A stretch of DNA of 64,000 bases from Pantoea sp. Ap-967 (lineage in GTDB: Bacteria > Pseudomonadota > Gammaproteobacteria > Pseudomonadales > Pseudomonadaceae), in the NCBI RefSeq assembly GCF_011752565.1, contig NZ_VWXK01000004.1, forward strand, positions 124,001-188,000, in the 5' to 3' direction. A program made the translations under genes and the position numbers. The notes under the pieces were generated by a model. It saw nothing but the letters and a program-made list of their open reading frames with translations, was not told where the DNA came from and searched no databases. Below, one piece after another: positions 57,219 to 64,000 of this stretch (position 1 is the first letter of the stretch; each line of letters starts with the position of its first letter).

Positions 57219-57557
57219 TCAGGTTTCAGGATGGAACTGATAGTCCCCGAGGTTACGGCAGCGCTCGCCGTTGATCCGGCGCAACTGCGCCTGCAGGTGC
57301 AGGCACCAGATCTGCGGGTCTTCGGCCACCTGATAGCCGTGCAAGGTCAGGCTGTCGACGATGGCATTGAGCACGGATTCAGCCACCAGCGGCCCATGGA
57401 ACGGGCCCTGGGACTTGATCGCCGAGGGTTGTTCACCGGCCATGCCGGCGGCGAACAGCAAGGTCCACATGCCATTGTCGCCGGCCAGTGGGCGGATGCT
57501 GCATTCGATGCGGGTCACCAGGCCCAGGCACTGGCGAGTAAGGCTGAGGTTGCGCAT
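57219..57557 (-). CDS. Hypothetical protein upstream of yqhA-like gene
   Basis: 112 residues. MRNLSLTRQCLGLVTRIECSI start, a central GMWTLLFAAGMAGEQPSAIKSQGPF and ICLHLQAQLRRI-like end; no signal peptide or known motif. It holds the place of PA4575 in P. aeruginosa, between the YqhA-like and Lon-like genes. I do not recognise a domain. Confidence 0.65.
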   Translation of the reverse strand: MRNLSLTRQCLGLVTRIECSIRPLAGDNGMWTLLFAAGMAGEQPSAIKSQGPFHGPLVAESVLNAIVDSLTLHGYQVAEDPQIWCLHLQAQLRRINGERCRNLGDYQFHPET

Positions 57558-57670
57558 GGCCGCGTCCCCTCCAATAAGCCCTGTGTCAGCCCGGAACCCC
57601 CAGGCTGTTTCCATCCTGAACCCTGATACCGTCCTAAGTTCCAGCATAGAGGAAACGGCTGAAAAGATGG

Positions 57671-57713
57671 AAAACCGGCGCTGAACGGTAGCACATGGCC
57701 GCCAGCGCCGGTT
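57671..57713 (-). terminator. Intrinsic terminator after Lon-like gene
   Basis: On the minus strand AACCGGCGCTG and CAGCGCCGGTT pair over a 19-nt loop and run into TTTTCC. Confidence 0.8.
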
Positions 57714-57720
57714 TATTGAC

Positions 57721-60159
57721 TCAGGCCGGCTTGGCCTGGGCAATTACCTCTTCCAGGCGTTCCTTTTCCGCCTTCTCGATCTCTTCCTCGCTGATCATTT
57801 CAGCGATCTCACGCAGGCGCTCGACCACCCGGGCGTTGACGCTGCCCTCGGTGAACAGGCCCTTGTCATCCAGCACCCCGGCCTCCTCGCCCACCAGCAG
57901 GCTCAGCGCCTCGTCGGCCTGGCTGACCGCATAGACGTGGAACATGCCGCTCTCCACCGCCTGCAGCACGCGCTCGTCGAGCATCAGGGTGGCGACGTTG
58001 GCACGCGGAATGATCACCCCTTGCTCGCCGGTCAGGCCACGGGCTTCGCAAAGGCGGAAGAAGCCCTCGATCTTCTCGTTGACCCCACCCACCGCCTGCA
58101 CTTCACCAAACTGGTTGATGGAGCCGGTGATGGCGAAGCACTGCTTGAGCGGGGTGCGCGACAGCGCCGAGATCAGCGTGCAGGCTTCGCCCAGCGAGGC
58201 GCTGTCGCCGTCCACGTAGCCGTAGGACTGCTCCAGGGCGATGCTCGCGGAGATCGCCAAGGGGAATTCCTGGGCGTAGCGGCTGCCCAGGTACCCGGTG
58301 AGGATCATCACGCCCTTGGAGTGGATCGGCTGGCCAAGGTTGACCTCGCGCTCGATGTCGACGATGCCACTGCCGCCGGGGTACACGGTGGCGGAGATGC
58401 GCGCCGGCATGCCGAACGCCGAATCACCCACCTCCAGCACGGTGAGGCCGTTGCACTTGCCAATGGCCGCGCCTTCGCTGTCGATCAGGATGATGCCGGC
58501 GAGCATGTCGTCGAGCACCCGCTGCGACACACGCCCGGTGCGGGTGGCCTTGGCCTTGAGCGCACGCTCGATGTGGCCGGCGTCGGTCATTTCGTCACTG
58601 GCCAGCTGGCGGATGAAATCGGCCTCGCTGACCAGCTGGAACAGGTCGCCGATGCGCGCCGACAGGCGTGACTGGTTTTCCGCCAGGCGGGCGCTGTAGG
58701 TGGCCAGGCGCGCCACCGCATCGCTGGTCAACGGCGCCATGCCCTCCTCGTTGGTGCGGGTACGCAGCAACTGGGCGAACTGCTCCAGGTTCTCGTCGAC
58801 CATCGGCATGTCTTCGTCGAAGTCGACCAGCACCCGGAACATCTCCTGGAAGTCCGAATCGTGGTCCTGCAGCGCGTAGTACAGCTGGCGCGAGCCGATG
58901 ATCACCAGCTTGACGTTCAGCGGAATCATCTGCGGCTGCAGGCTGACGGTGGCCACGCGGCCCAGCTCGCCCAACGGCGATTCCATCTTCAGCTTGCGCG
59001 ACTGCAGGGCGCGCTTGAGGGCATCCCAGACGAACGGCTCACCGAGCATCTTCTCGGCTTCGAGAATCAGGAAGCCGCCGTTGGCGCGGTGCAGCGCGCC
59101 GGGGCGCAGCTGGCGGTAGGAGGTATAAAGGGCGCCCTGGTCGGTGCTGTACTCGATGCGCCCGAACAGGTTGTCGTAGGTGGGGTGCGGCTCGAACACC
59201 ACCGGCGCGCCGCCATCGGCATGGTGGCCCACCACCAGGCTTGGCGCGTACTGCTCTTCGAGCAGCTTGCGGGCAACCGCGTCGGTCTTGCTGTCGTCGA
59301 CCAGTTGCTCGACCACCGTGCGCAGCAGGTTCAGTTGCACGGACTGCAGGTAGGCGCACACGGCGGCGTTCTCGGCGTACTTTTCCGACAACGGCGCCAG
59401 CAGCGGCTGCAGGGCCAGGGTGATGGTTTCTTCGTTGAGCTGGCGCAGCTGGTTGTTCGATTCGCGCTTCCACTGGGGGAGGCTGGCCAGCTCCTCGTTG
59501 AGGCGTTCCTCAAGCAGGGCGATGTCTTCGTGGAACTGCTCGCGCACCGCCTCCGGCAGTTGGGCAAACTCGGCCTCGTCCAGCGCCTTGCCGTCGGCCA
59601 TCGGGGTGAAGGCCACGTTGCTGGCGTCGCGGTAGAGGGCCACGTCCTTTTCCAGCGAAGCACGCTCGATCACATCCAGGGCGCGGTCGTAGCGCTGGTT
59701 GAAGGCACGGTCGATGGCGCCTTTCTTCTGCTGGTAGGCCGGGTGCTCGAACACGGCCGGGAAGGTTGCCAGCAGGTTGTCGATCAAGCCGTTCATGTCG
59801 GTGATGAACTCGGCCGCACTGCCCGATGGCAGCTCCAAGGCGCGGGGCTCGCGGGTGTCGTCGAAGTGGTTGACGTACAGCCAGTCGGCCGGAGTGTGCT
59901 GGCGCTTGCCCTCGGCCTTGAGGTAGCGCTTGACGAACGAGAAGCGACCGGTGCCCGGCTCGCCCATCACATACACGTTGTAACCAGGGCGCGGCATGGC
60001 CACGCCGAACTGCAGGGCCTCGACAGCACGTTCCTGGCCCAGGACTCCGCGAAACGGCTCCAGATCGTCGGTATTGGCAAAGGCAAACTGCTCGGGGGAG
60101 AAACGCCGGGTCAGGGCTTCAGGCGCGAGACGCAGGCGCGCAGCGACAGGATCGGGCAT
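57721..60159 (-). CDS. Lon-like ATP-dependent protease (LonB/PA4576 type)
   Basis: 812 residues. An AAA domain precedes a C-terminal Lon protease domain with the Ser-Lys dyad in GDSASLGEA and GGVNEKI. Its Walker A reads GEPGTGRFS (66-74): the invariant lysine is arginine, as in this branch of Lon-like proteins, so ATP use may be altered. It is not the housekeeping Lon and lacks the typical N-terminal substrate domain. Position beside the hypothetical and YqhA-like genes matches P. aeruginosa PA4576. Its substrates are unknown. Confidence 0.9.
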   Translation of the reverse strand: MPDPVAARLRLAPEALTRRFSPEQFAFANTDDLEPFRGVLGQERAVEALQFGVAMPRPGYNVYVMGEPGTGRFSFVKRYLKAEGKRQHTPADWLYVNHFDDTREPRALELPSGSAAEFITDMNGLIDNLLATFPAVFEHPAYQQKKGAIDRAFNQRYDRALDVIERASLEKDVALYRDASNVAFTPMADGKALDEAEFAQLPEAVREQFHEDIALLEERLNEELASLPQWKRESNNQLRQLNEETITLALQPLLAPLSEKYAENAAVCAYLQSVQLNLLRTVVEQLVDDSKTDAVARKLLEEQYAPSLVVGHHADGGAPVVFEPHPTYDNLFGRIEYSTDQGALYTSYRQLRPGALHRANGGFLILEAEKMLGEPFVWDALKRALQSRKLKMESPLGELGRVATVSLQPQMIPLNVKLVIIGSRQLYYALQDHDSDFQEMFRVLVDFDEDMPMVDENLEQFAQLLRTRTNEEGMAPLTSDAVARLATYSARLAENQSRLSARIGDLFQLVSEADFIRQLASDEMTDAGHIERALKAKATRTGRVSQRVLDDMLAGIILIDSEGAAIGKCNGLTVLEVGDSAFGMPARISATVYPGGSGIVDIEREVNLGQPIHSKGVMILTGYLGSRYAQEFPLAISASIALEQSYGYVDGDSASLGEACTLISALSRTPLKQCFAITGSINQFGEVQAVGGVNEKIEGFFRLCEARGLTGEQGVIIPRANVATLMLDERVLQAVESGMFHVYAVSQADEALSLLVGEEAGVLDDKGLFTEGSVNARVVERLREIAEMISEEEIEKAEKERLEEVIAQAKPA

Positions 60160-60412
60160 TGGGTTTCCTTACTTCGGCGGGGCAGATACGCAGCATTCTG
60201 GCGCTGCCCGCGCGCGCCTTGCAAGGCTCGGCAGGACTTTATGTCGCAGCGGCGATGCCGTCATCTGCGTGCAAATTTTTCGCAATCAACAACGCAACCT
60301 TTAGATCATGCCTAAACTCCAAGCTGCGCGGGTGGGTGAAACGCTTTCCCGACCTGGCAACCGAGTTGCCAGTATCCCTGACCCTTGGTTAAGACAAATA
60401 GAGAAAAACGCT

Positions 60413-60901
60413 ATGAAACGGATTCTTCTGGGTACTCTGTTCACCGTGGTCTCCCTCAATGCCCTGGCCGAGGCGCCAGGCGGCCCGAACTGCGGCTGGG
60501 GCAACATGCTGTTCGAAGGCCAGCGCGGCACGCCGGCCCACTTCCTGGCCTCCACCACCAACGGCACCTCCGGCAACGCCACCTTCGGCATGACCTCCGG
60601 CACCAACGGCTGCTCCACCAAGGCTTCGCTGACCTACGGTGGCAAGTCGTGGTTCGCCATGAATGGCATGATGAACGAGCTGTCCGAAGACATGGCCATG
60701 GGCCAAGGCGAAGCCCTGACCACCTATGCCGTGGTGCTCGGTGTTGCCCCACAGGACCGCGCCTACTTCAACTCGGTTACCCATCAGCACTTCAACCAGA
60801 TCTTCAGCAGCGCCGACGTGACTGCCGAAACGGTCCACAGCAACACCCTGGCCGTTCTGAAGAACGACCCACGCCTGGCCAAGTACGCCACCGAGGCCTG
60901 A
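60413..60901 (+). CDS. DUF3015 exported protein
   Basis: 162 residues. Signal peptide (MKRILLGTLFTVVSLNALA) and a mature domain beginning PGGPNCGWGNMLFEGQ with a Gly/Thr/Asn-rich middle (GTSGNATFGMTSGTNGC), the DUF3015 pattern. Periplasmic or outer-membrane associated; function unknown. Same strand as and just upstream of the DUF4105 gene (75-nt gap). Confidence 0.88.
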   Translation: MKRILLGTLFTVVSLNALAEAPGGPNCGWGNMLFEGQRGTPAHFLASTTNGTSGNATFGMTSGTNGCSTKASLTYGGKSWFAMNGMMNELSEDMAMGQGEALTTYAVVLGVAPQDRAYFNSVTHQHFNQIFSSADVTAETVHSNTLAVLKNDPRLAKYATEA

Positions 60902-60976
60902 GTGCAGTGCTTCCCGCCCCGGCCACTGGGGCGGGCTTCACCTTTTTTCGGCATCGTTCAGAAGTAGTTGCCCGAT

Positions 60977-62830
60977 ATGCTCAAATGCCTCGCTTCCCTG
61001 GCGCTGCTGGCCTGCGCCCCGGTTCACGCCACGCCCTTGCTCGATGATGGCCAGGTCCGCCAACTGGCCAACACGCCCTACTGGCATGCCCTGGGGCATT
61101 ACGAAAGCGCCAAGCTTGGCGGCTGGCGCAGCTATGTGGACGACCGCAAGTTCTTCCTCGCCGAAGACGGCGCACACCACCCCGACCAGGAACTACGGGC
61201 CACGGTACAGGCGCTGTATGCCCCGGCCAGCCTTGGCGACCAGCACGCCCAGTGCGTTTTCCCCGCGCGCACCCGCTGGCTACGCGAGCAACTTGGCCTG
61301 CAGAACCTGCCCCAACCCAACTGCCAGGCATTCAAGGCTTGGTATGAATCGGTCGACCCGCACAGCGCCGCATTGATTTTCCCGGCCGCCTACCTGAACA
61401 GCCCGTCGTCGATGTTCGGCCACACCCTGCTGCGCATCGACCAGTCCAACACCCGCAGCGACGACACCACCCTGCTGAGCTACGCCATCAACTTCGGCGC
61501 CTACATCGAGGGCAGCGACAACAGCATCCTGTATGCCTGGAAGGGCCTGATGGGCGGCTACCCGGGCCTGTTCGCGCTGATGCCCTACCAGGAAAAACTC
61601 TCCGAATACCGCAGCCTGGAAAACCGCGACCTGTGGGAATACCAACTGGACCTGACGCCGGAAGAAACCGGGCGCATGGTCGAGCACGTGTGGGAGCTCA
61701 AGCAGATCCAGTTCGATTACTTCTTCTTCGACGAGAACTGCTCGTATCGCCTGCTGGAACTGCTGCAGGTCGCCCGGCCAAGCCTGGACCTGACCTCGCA
61801 GTTCCCGCTCACCGCCATTCCCACCGACACGGTCAAGGCGGTGAAGCAGTCTGGCCTGGTGGCCAGCGAAACCTACCGCCCCTCCCGTGAGCGCGAGCTG
61901 CTGGCCCGGGCAGAGCCACTGGAGCCTGAAGAAAAGCGCCAGGTACTGGCCGTCAGTGCCGACACCACGAACTTGCAAAGCCCCGAATTCCAAGCCCTGC
62001 CCCGCGAGCGCCAGGCCTTGGTGCAGGATGCGGCCTATCGCCTGGAGCGTTACCGGGCCAACGGCCAGGAACGTGACCCCGGGCAGGCCAAGCGCAGCTT
62101 CGAGTTGTTGCGGGCGATCAACAGCAACCCGCCACCACCCTTGCAGATCGAGCGCCCTGGCCTGCCCGAGGACGGCCACGATTCGCGCACCTGGCAGCTG
62201 GGCGTGGGCACCCGCGAAGACCGTGCCTACGCCGAGTACGGCCTGCGCATGGCCTACCACGACCTCAACGACAACGCCTATGGCTTCCCGCTGGGGGCGC
62301 AAATCGAAATCCTGCAGCTCAAGCTGCGCCAGTACGAAGGCAACGACTGGCAGGTACAGCGCCTGGACCTGGCCACCATCCGCTCGCTGACGCCGCGCAA
62401 CGCGCTGCTCAAGCCTTGGTCCTGGCAAGTAGCCGGTGGTCTTGAGCGGGTGCCGGGCAAGCATGATGACGAAGTGCTGGTGAGCCATGTGAATGGCGGC
62501 GCTGGCGGCACCTGGCAACTGGCCGACAACGTGCTGGGCTTTGCCCTGGGCACGGTGCGGGTCGAGCACCACAATGATTTTGCCGGGTTCATCGCCCCGG
62601 CGGCGGGGTTCAACGGCGGGCTATTGTGGCGCAACGGGCTGGGCAACCTGACGCTGGAAGCCAAGGGCGACTACTTCACCAATGGCGAAGTGCGGCGCAG
62701 CCTGAGCCTGAACCAACAGTGGGAAATCAGCCAGAACCTGGGGCTGAGGTTGAGTGCATCGCGTGAATACAGCCACCTGGCCACGGCGCAGAACGAGGTG
62801 ATGCTGGAGGTGAAGTGGTATCACTATTGA
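60977..62830 (+). CDS. DUF4105 outer-membrane-associated protein
   Basis: 617 residues. Signal peptide (MLKCLASLALLACAPVHA), a DUF4105 domain with NSPSSMFGHTLLRID (about 145-160) and FDYFFFDENCSYRLLELL (about 250-268; histidine and cysteine of an NlpC/P60-like active site could be the H and C here), then a beta-strand-rich C-terminus ending VKWYHY, like an outer-membrane barrel. An enzymatic role at the cell surface is inferred only. ATG 60977 preferred over TTG 60968. Confidence 0.82.
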   Translation: MLKCLASLALLACAPVHATPLLDDGQVRQLANTPYWHALGHYESAKLGGWRSYVDDRKFFLAEDGAHHPDQELRATVQALYAPASLGDQHAQCVFPARTRWLREQLGLQNLPQPNCQAFKAWYESVDPHSAALIFPAAYLNSPSSMFGHTLLRIDQSNTRSDDTTLLSYAINFGAYIEGSDNSILYAWKGLMGGYPGLFALMPYQEKLSEYRSLENRDLWEYQLDLTPEETGRMVEHVWELKQIQFDYFFFDENCSYRLLELLQVARPSLDLTSQFPLTAIPTDTVKAVKQSGLVASETYRPSRERELLARAEPLEPEEKRQVLAVSADTTNLQSPEFQALPRERQALVQDAAYRLERYRANGQERDPGQAKRSFELLRAINSNPPPPLQIERPGLPEDGHDSRTWQLGVGTREDRAYAEYGLRMAYHDLNDNAYGFPLGAQIEILQLKLRQYEGNDWQVQRLDLATIRSLTPRNALLKPWSWQVAGGLERVPGKHDDEVLVSHVNGGAGGTWQLADNVLGFALGTVRVEHHNDFAGFIAPAAGFNGGLLWRNGLGNLTLEAKGDYFTNGEVRRSLSLNQQWEISQNLGLRLSASREYSHLATAQNEVMLEVKWYHY

Positions 62831-62846
62831 GTCGTGGGTTGAGGCC

Positions 62847-62893
62847 ATTCGCGGGGCAAGCCCGCTCCTACAGGTGCGGGCTTGCCCCGCGCT
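62847..62893. repeat. REP element pair
   Basis: CATTCGCGGGGCAAGCCCGC followed closely by a truncated inverted copy (GGTGCGGGCTTGCCCCGCG), between the DUF4105 and lipoprotein genes. Confidence 0.7.
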
Positions 62894-62998
62894 CGATGAC
62901 CACACTGTGACCCAACCGACTCTTTGACACTGTTTTGACATCGGCCTGACAAATTGCCACCTAGACTTTGCGGTATCTCTCCAGGGGTTCAGGTGGTC

Positions 62999-63355
62999 AT
63001 GTCGCGGTACGGGTTGGGCTTGTTCATTGCCTTGTTGCTGGCGGGTTGCGAAACCACCCACGACCAGATGGTCAACCACGGTTATCCCCCCGCCTACGCC
63101 GATGGCTTCCAGGACGGTTGCAGCAGTGGCCGCCAGGCCGCCGGGCTGATGGTTGGCGATTTTCGCAAGGACGTGCCGCGCTACCTGCACGAGCGCCCCT
63201 ACGAAAGCGGCTGGGACGATGGCTTTCGCCAGTGCCAGGCCATGCAGAACAGCGAGGACGAGCGCCAGTACCGCGAACGGTTCTGGGACGAGCGCGACCG
63301 CCAGTGGCAGCAGGAAAAGGACCGCGACGCAGCACGTGCCTACCGCCGCAATTAG
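62999..63355 (+). CDS. Small lipoprotein
   Basis: 118 residues. Signal peptide with lipobox LLLAGC (lipidated Cys about residue 17). The mature part is short, highly charged and rich in Arg/Asp/Gln (DERQYRERFWDERDRQWQQ), with GYPPAYADGFQDGCSSGR near the start. Function unknown; likely outer-membrane anchored. Confidence 0.78.
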   Translation: MSRYGLGLFIALLLAGCETTHDQMVNHGYPPAYADGFQDGCSSGRQAAGLMVGDFRKDVPRYLHERPYESGWDDGFRQCQAMQNSEDERQYRERFWDERDRQWQQEKDRDAARAYRRN

Positions 63356-63423
63356 GTCGCAAACGGACATCCATTGAAACCGCCAACCTGCCACCATGGT
63401 CTTCTGCACCCAGGAGGCCAACC

Positions 63424-63912
63424 ATGAGCCGAGCATTCGTCAACGAAGACCAGGCCGCCGCCCAGGCAGACCAGCCGGTGGAGCGCCGCATCAGCGACCA
63501 GCCCAACTACGTCACTGCCAATGGCCTGCACCAGCTGCAGCAACGGGTGGCGCAGCTCAATGCCGTGCGCAGCGAGCTGCAGGCCCAGGGTGACCGCGCC
63601 GACAAGCAGCGCCTGGCCGATACCGAGCGCGACCTGCGCTACTTCAGCGCCCGGGTGCAAAGCGCCCAGGTGGTGCCGGCGGCAACGTCCCAGGGCAAGG
63701 TGCAGATCGGCAGCCGGGTGCGCTTCGTCGATGAGCACGACCAGGAACAGGTGGTGCAGCTGGTGGGCGAGGATGAGGCCGATGCCGGGCGTGGGATGAT
63801 CAACTGGGGGTCGCCGCTGGGGCGGGCGTTGCTCGGGGCGGGGCCTGGGGATGAGGTGGTGTGGCGCAGGCCGGTGGGGGATCAGGTGATTGAGGTTGTC
63901 GAGATTGGGTGA
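63424..63912 (+). CDS. GreA/GreB-family transcription factor
   Basis: 162 residues. An N-terminal coiled coil (about 35-85; LHQLQQRVAQLNAVRSEL and RDLRYFSARVQSAQVV) and a C-terminal FKBP-like Gre domain (VQIGSRVRFVDE, INWGSPLGRALLGAGPGDEVVWRRP). Such proteins enter the RNA polymerase secondary channel. A 30-residue N-terminal extension and a short coiled coil distinguish it from GreA (158 residues), so cleavage activity is uncertain. GGAGG precedes the ATG. Confidence 0.85.
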   Translation: MSRAFVNEDQAAAQADQPVERRISDQPNYVTANGLHQLQQRVAQLNAVRSELQAQGDRADKQRLADTERDLRYFSARVQSAQVVPAATSQGKVQIGSRVRFVDEHDQEQVVQLVGEDEADAGRGMINWGSPLGRALLGAGPGDEVVWRRPVGDQVIEVVEIG

Positions 63913-64000
63913 GGTGTTGGGGGCCGCTTGCGCGGCCCAATCGCGACCCTTGGTCGCTCCTACCTCGAACCATGAACGGCCAGGCCGCGAGGGTACCCTG

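Overview
The window is a GC-rich chromosomal segment of a Pseudomonas, almost certainly of the P. putida group. The evidence is the gene order (murI-moeB-prmC-prfA-hemA facing lolB-ispE-tRNA-prs-rplY-pth-ychF; rimI-holD/mksFEB; creA-proB-obg-rpmA-rplU/ispB), the Pseudomonas-type REP elements (GCGGGCTTG / GTAGGAGCG cores) in most intergenic gaps, and the protein sequences. It is mostly core genome, with an accessory-flavoured middle (about 19.7-43.1 kb). No rRNA, prophage, insertion sequence or CRISPR array is visible.

Region 1 (1-6.2 kb) looks like a light-response module. A renalase-like flavoprotein gene stands alone. It is followed by an overlapping operon of a DUF523/DUF1722 protein, a MerR/LitR-type regulator (PplR1-like), the CPD photolyase PhrB and a short-chain dehydrogenase. 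Both transcription units are preceded by a perfect match to the published PplR1 operator, a pair of TRTACA half-sites separated by 12 nt. On the left edge lie a sugar-nucleotide-epimerase-like gene and the first 19 codons of hemH.

Region 2 (6.2-18.7 kb) is housekeeping: cell wall (murI), molybdopterin/thiamine-type adenylation (moeB), translation termination (prmC, prfA), haem (hemA), lipoprotein localisation (lolB), isoprenoids (ispE), tRNA-Gln, PRPP (prs), and ribosome functions (rplY, pth, ychF). A consensus stable-RNA-type promoter for tRNA-Gln/prs sits inside the ispE coding sequence.

Region 3 (18.7-43.1 kb) mixes transport, stress and surface signalling. It holds a ZntB-like transporter, a complete iron-type surface-signalling set (TonB receptor, FecR, ECF sigma), a Fic protein, a SnoaL-like/NCS1 permease/aldehyde dehydrogenase operon, a DUF3422 protein and a large MscS-type channel. 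The alkylation-repair pair ada plus a 3-methyladenine glycosylase follows. Next come a sigma/FecR pair without a receptor, two MFS transporters, an orphan FecR, tRNA-Met, an M15 peptidase and an unplaced periplasmic protein. Two near-identical Fur-like boxes bracket the receptor-less signalling genes.

Region 4 (43.1-64 kb) carries rimI with the divergent DNA polymerase III psi subunit, the MksFEB condensin, creA-proB, obg-rpmA-rplU and ispB. A small gene behind a strong Fur box follows, then an FKBP isomerase, small conserved proteins, a large Lon-like protease, a DUF3015 protein, a DUF4105 outer-membrane protein, a small lipoprotein and a GreA/GreB-like factor.

CDS starts were chosen from start codons, Shine-Dalgarno sequences, overlaps with upstream genes and family lengths. 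No database search was run; homologies are from recognition of motifs and gene order.
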